From positions 85,740,547 through 85,804,546 of the forward strand of contig CAMGYJ010000005.1 of assembly GCA_946122785.1 (NCBI GenBank): a DNA stretch of 64,000 bases, given 5' to 3'. This DNA is from Linum tenue. Its lineage: Eukaryota > Streptophyta > Magnoliopsida > Malpighiales > Linaceae. The first letter of the stretch is position 1, and the number at the start of each line of letters is the position of its first letter. Positions 56,256 through 64,000 of the stretch are shown piece after piece. The position numbers and the translations under genes are program-made. Below the pieces are notes generated by a model. The model ran no database searches, was not told the DNA's origin, and was given only the letters and a program-made list of their open reading frames with translations.

Positions 56256-57235
56256 ATTTATACATCTACCTTTATTTGCTTGATGATGCATACATGTCTA
56301 ACCATAGAACTCCATACCCAGCCTAGAAGCATAAAGTAGGCTAATAGAGAGGATTAGGGTGACTTACCCAAACACAATCAATGATAGAGTAGCAATAGAA
56401 TCACCTAGATAAACACATTCATTCATTCAAACCCTAGAATATCCCATACATACATAGTAAACCCTGAAACTAGGGTTTGGGGTTTAGAAACCCTAGTACG
56501 TTAGAGAACTACTCCATAAAGGAGGAAAGATGATACATAGAAGAGTTGGAAGAAGACTTGATGTTGAGGAAGATGCATCCTCTCCTCTAGCTCCCTCTCC
56601 TTCTTCTCCTCTTCTCCTTCCTTCAGCTTCACTCTCTTCTCACTCTCTAAAACCATAAATCTTCTCTCAAAATTAGCTCCCTTAAAAGGGGGAAAGGGGT
56701 CTTCTATTTATGGGCAATTAAGGGACAGAGAAATTCGCAGCTGGCAATGCAGAGATCGCGGGCAGGATCTTCAATGGCAAGGTCAGGATGTTGCAACGCA
56801 ATTGTATGGGCCTTCGGGGTCGAGGATATTGCGGGCTGACTTCATGGCCGCAATCTTCCTCGCTGTCAAAATACACTATGGCCGTGATTCAACTGGGGAA
56901 ACTTTCTATTTCTCCTCGTCTCCTTCTTCTCGAAGTTCGTGCCTTGAGAACTCAAATTCACGGCCACGATCCTCAGCTTGACTTCGTGGTCCATGATCTC
57001 GGTTGTGATCTTCTCTTCTAGGCCACAATCTTCAGTCTTCTGTCCCCTTGCTATACTTGTGACCTTGTTTTGTAACTAATTCGCAATTATCGTCTAACAC
57101 ACCCTAAAATCACATCGAATTCAAATAGGAACGAAATAGGAATGCAATTAACGATTTTCAAGCAATTATGCATATGAATTGGCATGAAACAAACCTCAAT
57201 CTGTAGGCTAAATAATACCAATTTAGGTGTTATCA
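56256..57235 (-). repeat. Athila-type LTR (A0 family), truncated
   Basis: On the minus strand it starts TGATAACACCTAAATTGG at 57235, followed by GATCGCGG/CACGATC-type words, a TATA-like CATAAATAGAAG at about 56710 and an R/U5 with GAGAAGAGAGTG text. The same start occurs at 14250, with the same CTCTCCTGCC flank. The U5 end is cut at about 56256. Confidence 0.75.
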
Positions 57236-57617
57236 CTCTCCTGCCTCCACTCTCCTTTCGTGCCTTGTCTGGACAAGACTAATGGTCTAAAAAAATGGCC
57301 ATTGGAGCTGAGGGCGGAAGATCTGGTTCGTCGAAATATGACAAATATGAGATCTGGTCGAACAAATTCCTTTTCAATATGATTCTGGGGGAGCTAGCAA
57401 ACAATTTAATACCCACTCCATTTTCCTGTGATATTTGGGATATGGATTTGATTATAGGGTTATGGGGTATCTGGCAATTGGGGGAATAAGGTGGGGTGGT
57501 GGTGAATCTTTTCCCTCCATGGCACCAGCGATTTCTAGCTTGAGTTCATAGTGGGAATGAAACTTCGATCGTGTTTACGACATTATCGAGGATGAAGGAA
57601 GGGTCAGCTTCGAGGAA

Positions 57618-57818
57618 CAATGCAGGCAAAATCGCGATTCTATGCAGAAACGTTTTGGTGTACTAGAAGCGTTAAAACAATATCTTTTAAGCTTTAAAGC
57701 GTAGATTTTAACTACAATTGTAAGTGAAAAACTTGATTCTATGTAGAAGCGTTTTGGTGATCTATAAGTGTAAAGCGAAAGCTTTTAAGTTTCAGAAAAT
57801 GCAATTTTGACTACATTG
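57618..57818. mobile_element. hAT MITE, copy 2
   Basis: The counterpart of 14646-14847. Flanks TCGAGGAA and TCGAGGAC (57819-57826) match at seven of eight. Present in both duplication copies at the same site, so it predates the duplication. Confidence 0.88.
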
Positions 57819-57833
57819 TCGAGGACAACCAGT

Positions 57834-58284
57834 TTACAACAATGCTGGAGCTTTTGGAAGAGTAGGAGAAGCTGAGGAAAGACAACAAGGGGAGCTCTGA
57901 ACAACTCTTCCACTTCCTCTGTTGTTGTTGATTTCCTCTGCCTCCAAATCTGATGCCCTCGTGTCTTTGGTGATCGTGTTGTGGCAGAGGATATTAAACT
58001 CGTTGAAGTCAGCCAAATTGTCGCCGATGAAATCTACCTCACCACCTCTCCTCCACCTTTGTCTTTGTTAATGATAAGAGATTGGAAACAAAAGTTTGAT
58101 TTACAATAGTCAGCGACTGCAGCTCATGCTTTATGATGAACTTGGTGTTATTCTGGTCGAACTTCGCGAACACGCCATTCTTGTCGAATGTCACGAACAC
58201 GCTCAACATCTCCCTGTCTGCCTCTTCATTTGTCTCCTTACCACGAGCAGCTGGATGAGGGGCGAGTTTTTCTTTGCTTATCAA
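57834..58284 (-). pseudogene. Calmodulin-like (EF-hand) pseudogene, copy 2
   Basis: The first frame (58284-58039) has FAKFDQNNTKFIIKHELQSL, with the EF-hand Asp-1 and Glu-12 kept. The second frame (58016-57834) has LADFNEFNILCHN and the EEINNNRGSG tail. The same frameshift as in copy 1 separates them, so the gene was already broken before the duplication. Otherwise as for 14840-15314. Confidence 0.55.
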
Positions 58285-58384
58285 GGTTTGCTACGATGCA
58301 AAGGAGGATCGAATTTGAGTTGGAAGAAGAAGACAAATGGAGGACCACTCTTCTTAGTATCATTTTTTAAAATTATTTAATTTT

Positions 58385-59687
58385 AATTTTGATGGAATTG
58401 GGTGGTTTAGTGTATTGGTTCGAGTTGCAACGTTGGGTTAGTTGTTGTTCTGACTTGTCGGGTTTAATGACATGGTGGGTTTGATTTTACTTTTTCTAGG
58501 TTAAATTTTGTAACTATTCATTTATATTAGCCAAGTTAGCATAAAATGACACATTTAACGGAGACTAAGCAAAGGTAATGGTTAGTGACCAAACTTGGAC
58601 TGTTGAACAATCTAAGTGACCACGAATGGAATAAAATATTTTTAGTGGAAAACGTGAAACAATTTAGTAAATCCATGAAAAAATTGAAATTTACCCACAA
58701 AATAAATAAAAATTTCCAAGTTCATAGGGGAAACTAGATCCATGTTTGGTGTTTGTGATTTTTATAATTCATGTATTATGGAATGATTTCATTATAAATT
58801 GGTGTATCGCTTAAATGGATATTTTAAAATTACAATGTTTGGTGTTTGTGTTTGTAGTTTATAGAATGAAATCAATAAAGATATTTTTTTAAGGTACATA
58901 CATATATAACCTTCCTTTTGTTTGTATATACAAGACCAACAAGTCTTCCTTTTGTATATTCCTATCTAATTATCTAACAACATATAATAAGATGATAACG
59001 ATGATTATGTTGATGCAAAAAGGAAAACCATCACACTTTTCTAAAACAATGACAAAAAAAATTAGTGCTGATATGATACTTATATTACAGTAGCTTCAGT
59101 TTGGAAAACACAACAGATTTAATTCGAATACACCCATGAACTATTGTTGGATGCATAAAATTAGGACCGACAAATATAGCTATTGGTTTGCTTGTCGTGA
59201 ATCGAGCTTTACATTTCTAGACTCGATCATCGACAATAATAACTACCCAACCTAGGACACTATGTTGGTGAAGTACTAAGTGATGACCCTCGAGATCGTA
59301 GTCCACGTATTATCAAATCTATTACTATTATCGGGCTTAATTAATATCTAACCTAATATCTTATTTGAAGATATTCCAAACCTACTAAGACTAATAAGTT
59401 GCACTGGACTTGTTCAAGAGAGATACTTGGGGCTATTTTCTTAACTCTAGGATATGGTAAGATATAAGTATAAAAGAAACAATCTCTTACTTCATGATGT
59501 CGTAATCCTATATTATCACATCTAGGGCACAGCTCATGTGTCCTAGAGCACACTTAGTGGACTTCTCGGCTCAATGGTCATGCAACCGACAAACCACTTG
59601 GCCAGTAAGGTTGGATTCCTACGATGGTAAACCCATGGGAAAACATGGCTTCAACCCAAAGTGTGACACAATTAAAATCATGTCTCA
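58385..59687. other. Duplicated spacer without genes
   Basis: Matches 15400-17037 of copy 1 minus the 329-bp MITE. AT-rich; 59100-59690 is closer to unique-sequence composition. No gene or RNA recognised. Confidence 0.6.
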
Positions 59688-60271
59688 CTTGATGTGGGAA
59701 AAAATCCAAAACTACCACCATTAATAAAATTACAAATATACCACATAAACCAACAAATTTCCAAAAGTACCACTTTTTATTAAAAACCGGTTGGGTAAGC
59801 AGCGGTTTAAGGGAGAACCGCACAGGGAAGGGGCGGTTTCTCTTAGGGCAGCCCAAAAACCGTACTGAAAGCAGCGGTTATGCTAACTTTTGGATAAAGG
59901 GGCGATCCAAAGGCAGACCGCATGCCAGATCAGGGGTCCGCGTCTGCCCATGAGAACCGCACCTCGGGAGCACTGTTTGTGCATTGGAGAATGAAAACCG
60001 TGGGCTTGGGGAGAGGTTTTTGTTGGGATAAAATTACAAAACCGCCCCCTGGTAAAGGGGTTCGAGTACTATAAACCCCCCCTCCTCCTCATTTCTTCAC
60101 ACCAAAACCCATTCTTCTCTCTCTAAGTTTATATCTCTATCCGTCCCCTCTCCACTCAAAACCTTGGAAATAGTGGTCTGTTGGTTGCGGCTACGTCCGA
60201 ACTGCCATCAGAAAACATTTCTTTGGTTTTTCCTTCAAAACTCGTTGAATCTCTGTCCGGTTCCTGAAAAG

Positions 60272-60536
60272 ATGGCTGATATTTTCGAAGAGGAGGGTAT
60301 TTACTATGATGACTATCAAGCGGTACGTACTCATTTAACCTAAATTTTGTTGCTGTTATAATGATTTTATTTAATCTATATACTAATTAATTTATGTTGT
60401 TCTTACGCTATCGTAGGTTGGGTAGGACATTGATATCTACAATCAAAGATATTATGTTGATCAAGGAACGATTGATCAAATCGTGTTATACGACCAAGAT
60501 AATCATCGTTCAAGGAATGTTTGGAACGATCACAAG
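60272..60536 (+). pseudogene. Plant-mobile-domain-like gene fragment (MULE copy 2)
   Basis: Exon 1 (60272-60322) encodes MADIFEEEGIYYDDYQA. Intron 60323-60416 has GTACGT...CGTAG ends. Exon 2 (60417-60536) encodes IDIYNQRYYVDQG and LYDQDNHRSRNVWND, ending at a GTACAT donor. The third codon of exon 2 is TAG. The HRSRNVW segment is the best hint of a plant mobile domain (MAIN-type). Later exons, if any, are missing or unrecognised. Confidence 0.45.
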
Positions 60537-60613
60537 GTACATATAATTTATCATCACTTGTAAGTTTTTATTTTGTTAACGTAAGTTAGTGGTATGCGAA
60601 ATAAATTTAGTAA

Positions 60614-61351
60614 TTGTTAATTGTATTGATTTTGGCATCTATCTATGAGTCTCTTCGTGTCGGAGTGAGTTGTGTGCCATTCGAAACTTCGAGTCATCAC
60701 TTTTGTGGTAAATTATTGGCCCTTCGTAAACCCAGTAAGTGGACCCCATACTGGAACCTCTGGCGGCTCCATGTCGGCATCAACATACCAAATTTCATTT
60801 GGAATGTGATTTTAGTACGGGATAGGTACACAGTCACGAGACACCTGATCATCATCTACGTCTGCGTCTGAATCTAGGCCTGGATCACCAACACCTTCAA
60901 GAGTGTCGACGGTGTCTGCACTGACATCACCTTCCTCCTCTTCATCCTCAGGGTCACTAACTGGACATGGCAGGGCATCTTCCATTTGATTCGGATCATG
61001 AAAGGCACATTCATAAGCTTTGTAATGGTAGTTGTTATAACTACCGCTGCCTTGGTGGAAGTTCTACTCGGGTTGGTAGAGGTAGCCTTCTTGTTGGTTG
61101 TCATGATACCCTTGGGCTTCTTCTCCATATGATGGGAAGGATTGCTAATGACCTTCACCTCCTTCCATGTACTCATGATAGGTACGAGGATCATGGTAAC
61201 CTTGGTAGGGATGATCTTCGTATAATCCACCTCCATCGTGGATACCAAATGTTTGTCCATCTTCATAATTATCTCCACCACCTTCGACCGTCTCGGTGTA
61301 AAAAAACATCTCTGTTTGATTTTTGTTATTGGTGATCAAAAATTTGACCAT
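60614..61351 (-). pseudogene. MuDR-type transposase N-terminus (MULE copy 2)
   Basis: Same protein segment as 17941-18836. MEDALPCPVSDPEDEEEEGD is in frame with the preceding linker here, so copy 2 keeps the ancestral frame where copy 1 is shifted. It has its own damage: about 11 codons lost before MTRSFEWHTTHSD, and stops in the VDADMEPPEVP region. No catalytic domain. Confidence 0.65.
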
Positions 61352-61856
61352 GGCATTTACATCCTCCTAAGTGGTTATGAGAAATTCCTCATACAACAAC
61401 GACCCGCCATGTCTGTTTGGATATCGATACACCATACGATTAACTCTTCTTGTCCCATTCATGTAAGTTACCTCAGTACACATTTGACGGAGCTCTTCAA
61501 GGTTCGGTCTCGTAGCGACCTTGACTTTATGAAAATTACCACTGACGCAACGTACCCCTTTTCCGGTCTCTTCCGTATAGCCATATCACATAACCCAAGC
61601 GTGAACTTTTGAAATGATATTTGCAATAAAGTCATAACTAAAGTAATATGATCAAAATCACAAATCACAATAAAAAGTACTACAAATCAAACTTACGAAG
61701 TAACGTTAATCGCAAAAACTCAAAAAGATAAGGTGCACAACAGAAATATGAAGAAGAATAATGCGAGAGGTGAGGAGCTGAGGTTCTCAGAGCTGCCTTT
61801 TATAGGCAAATTTTTGACTGAAAACCGCAGGGGGCGGTTTTAGTCTGCCATGCATG

Positions 61857-62914
61857 GTCACTTATCAATAATATATACGTTAAGGAGTCCTCTCTTCGCC
61901 CGCACTTTACAACTTTTCGTCTCTGGGTATCCCTTTCTGAGATAACCTTTGATACTCATTTCTTTCTATCGTCAGTCTCTACTCTCTAACACTATTCTTA
62001 TGAGTTTGGAGGTAAGTTGTTCCTTCCTGGCTCGTGTTTATTTTTTCCGTTTTGGTTCTAGTATTGAATGTAAATGTATTAGTTTAGAGGTAAGTTCCCC
62101 GTCTCTAGTTGTTGTAAGATTTGTAATATTTTTTTAAGGTAAATGCTTTAGTTTTATTGATAAGCAGAGCCGATTACAAGACGGCAAAGAAAACATAAAT
62201 AAAAAGAAGAGTTGCGTCCCTCTCCAAAACAATAACATATACACATCACAACTGCAAAAAAGGTAAATATAGATAACTGATATATGGTTTATTGAAGCAA
62301 AGTGGAAACGTGTTCATTGACTTTTCTTCATCAGGGAACTCTTAAATTGTTAGTTCATAATTTCCGTGAAATCCTTTTTACATATGCATAATCATATTGA
62401 CACTTATAAATTATAATATAAGTGGAAGAACTAGTTTGATTTTAGAATGCTGAAAATAAGGCATTGCTACTTTTACTCGCCCCATGCGGGGTAAGGAATG
62501 GGCAGAAAGTGTCTACCCATCGCGGGGCACGTGGCAGGGTGGGTAAAAAAATTATAGGATAGGACAAGACGCGAGTTTGATACTACCTGACCCAAAGTCT
62601 ATATGTTGTCATCACTACCCTCCACGGGAGGGTGGTCCCAGCGGACAAAAGGAATAAAGGTATATGTATTATTTATAAGAGATATGGGTATCCCAAAGGA
62701 TATGTAGATGGCATGGTCGTTCGTGGATCGATCTATGGCTTTGATATAGTAGATCCGGCACACACGAAACCCTGAAGACTCTCACCTTCCTATGAATATC
62801 TAGCCTCCAGTTTTGCATGGGTAACACATTTATATTCCTTACACTTTACATTTCCTTCTCTCTCACCCCTTTCTAGTCTCCCAAGCCTGAGATTTGCGTT
62901 GCCTGCATGTTAAC
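61857..62914. other. Intergenic, no gene recognised
   Basis: 62470-62680 has GCGGGG/ACGGGAGGG-rich text reminiscent of a decayed MITE. 62135-62270 (TTTTATTGATAAGCAGAGCC...) recalls the end of a retroelement, but I cannot assign it. Confidence 0.4.
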
Positions 62915-63602
62915 TGATGCGGGTCCAATTGTACAGATTTTACCCCTCATATCTTGATAGTTTGGCTTTGCATTTCATCATCCCTCGACATATTTCACGC
63001 TAGTTTGTGCTTGTTTTGATACATTTCAGGTCCTAGCACGTGTGGGAAGGTTGAGAACGAGTTTCAGGTCGATTGGAGGTCGAAAATTGCCAAAAAGTGA
63101 AGAAAAAAATGTCCGAATTCATGGTTCATGGTCCAGCATTGGAGTTCATAGTCTCCCAAGACCCTGAACTGGAACCTCAAAACCGTGAACAGTGAGGCGT
63201 CCAGCGAGGTTTCAGAGGTTACTGACGACCAGGCAGTTCACGGTCTCTAATACCGTGAACTTTGAGTGCAAACCGTGAACCCTGGAGAGTGAAGCGATGC
63301 GTTTTGGAGACGACACTGAGTTCACGGACGCATTAAGGTGTTCACGGCCGTGAACAGAGGTCGTGAACTGGGTTCGACCTGGCTATAAAAACAACAGCAG
63401 AAGGAATAAGAAAGGGGGGGCTGGTTTTTGGAGAAGGAACACTTTCTTTCTCTAAGGTTTCGACCCAAAACACCAAAGGGGATTTCTAGAGCGTGAGAGA
63501 GTGATCTTGGAGCTTAATTGAAGACATTGATCAAGATTGGAAGCAAGGAATCAAGCCTAGAAGAAGAAGATCTAGAGGTTTCTTTGTAATCTCTCCTCTC
63601 TC
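62915..63602 (+). repeat. Athila-type LTR, plus strand, 3' end interrupted
   Basis: Starts TGATGCGGGTCC and continues with TGTACAGATTTTACCCC, as LTR A does at 33234 on the minus strand. A perfect palindrome GTTCACGGCCGTGAAC (63340-63355) lies 28 nt upstream of TATAAAA (63384-63390). The U5-like part (CTTTCTCTAAGG) is followed at 63603 by a second LTR start. Confidence 0.82.
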
Positions 63603-64000
63603 TTATTTGGGCCCAAATGTACACATTTTACCCCCCATTTCTTATTCGTTTAGCTTAGTATTTCATCGTTCTTCTACATATTTCACGCTAGGTTGTGTTT
63701 GTTTTGATACATTTCAGGTCCTAGCACGTGTGGAAGGGTCGAGGTCGAATTTTGGGATAATTGGAGGTCAAAAAGTGCAAAAACCAAAGAAAAGTCCGAA
63801 CAATTGCCTCGTAACAGTGAAGTGAAGGCGTCCAAGGAAACAACCGCAGTTCACGGCCGGACGAGGCATTTCACGGTCTCCTAAGACCGTGAGACTGTGA
63901 ACTTCGACCATAAACCGTGAATACCGAGGCGTCCAGCGAGGTTCCTGAAGTTACTAACGATAAGGCAGTTCACGGTCTCTAAGACCGTGAACTATGGCTA
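63603..64000 (+). repeat. Second Athila-type LTR start, runs off the window
   Basis: TTGGGCCCAAATGTACACATTTTACCCC repeats the start of the LTR at 62915 (split here only for naming: GGGCCCAAATGTACAC, then ATTTTACCCC). TTCACGGTCTC...GACCGTGAAC-type words follow at 63850-64000. It sits inside the U5 of the first LTR, so this is either nested or a tandem arrangement. Confidence 0.7.

Larger units (their letters stand above)
57170..61856. repeat. ~5-kb direct duplication, copy 2
   Basis: Collinear with 14187-19227 (see that entry). It lacks the 329-bp MITE (empty site TACTTATAT near 59077) and the last ~390 bp of the MULE. The breakpoint at 61856 follows CCATGCATG. Confidence 0.9.
59697..61856. 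mobile_element. MULE, copy 2, right end lost
   Basis: Left TIR GGAAAAAATCCAAAACTACC follows CTTGATGTG (59688-59696), exactly as in copy 1. The element is cut at 61856 inside the subterminal GCGGTTT region. It carries the same two gene fragments. Confidence 0.85.

Noticed and set aside
1..64000. CRISPR arrays, operons or bacterial defence systems
   Set aside because: Introns, LTR elements and eukaryotic promoters show nuclear plant DNA; short repeats here are transposon or minisatellite units without spacer regularity.
1..64000. tRNA, rRNA or snRNA genes
   Set aside because: No cloverleaf or conserved A/B boxes were noticed. The tRNA-Asp match at 23485 is an 18-nt primer site only. A tRNAscan or Rfam search was not possible here.

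Overview
The window looks like gene-poor, retrotransposon-packed nuclear DNA of a flowering plant, probably a eudicot. The signs are Ty3/gypsy elements of Athila type with tRNA-Asp primer sites, chromovirus-like gag-protease genes, hAT, Mutator-like (MULE), CACTA and Helitron pieces, and one intron-containing nuclear gene for a chloroplast RNA-binding protein. The species cannot be told from the sequence.

Layout, left to right. 1-2.1 kb: end of a gag-protease element with a putative LTR. 2.5-8.1 kb: a hAT insertion (8-bp TSD), a 408-bp tandem duplication rich in AACCCG, a Helitron-like 3' end, CACTA-like ends, a minisatellite and a 1.3-kb foldback MULE (9-bp TSD). 9.4-14.25 kb: a minus-strand Athila relic ('A0') with no reverse transcriptase. 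14.2-19.2 kb: copy 1 of a ~5-kb duplication holding an EF-hand pseudogene and a MULE. 20.05-33.23 kb: minus-strand Athila 'A', split by a complete plus-strand Athila-type element (22087-32936; LTR pair, PBS, PPT, TSD GTCCG), which itself holds a minus-strand gag-protease relic. 33.2-49.96 kb: minus-strand RT-less Athila 'B', interrupted by a solo LTR (TSD AGCAC), a 6.5-kb CACTA-like element carrying further insertions, and a hAT MITE. 50.8-51.4 kb: another hAT MITE, 288 bp upstream of the only intact host gene, a CP29-type chloroplast ribonucleoprotein (51682-53292, four exons, 304 aa). 56.3-61.9 kb: an Athila LTR and copy 2 of the duplication. 62.9-64 kb: two stacked Athila-type LTRs.

Most insertion borders rest on target-site duplications read directly, so the order of nesting is well supported. 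All transposon genes recognised as such carry stops, frameshifts or truncations, except the partial ORF at the left edge.

The most unusual signal is a promoter-like module. A CG-centred palindromic word sits 27-37 nt upstream of a TATA-like box in several Athila LTRs. The word differs between subfamilies but stays palindromic. The same arrangement occurs inside the two RT-less Athila relics, between the protease region and the downstream ORF2-like gene, at nearly the same spacing. This could be an internal ORF2 promoter modelled on the LTR. Together with two RT-less gag-protease-ORF2 elements, it suggests a non-autonomous Athila lineage worth testing.
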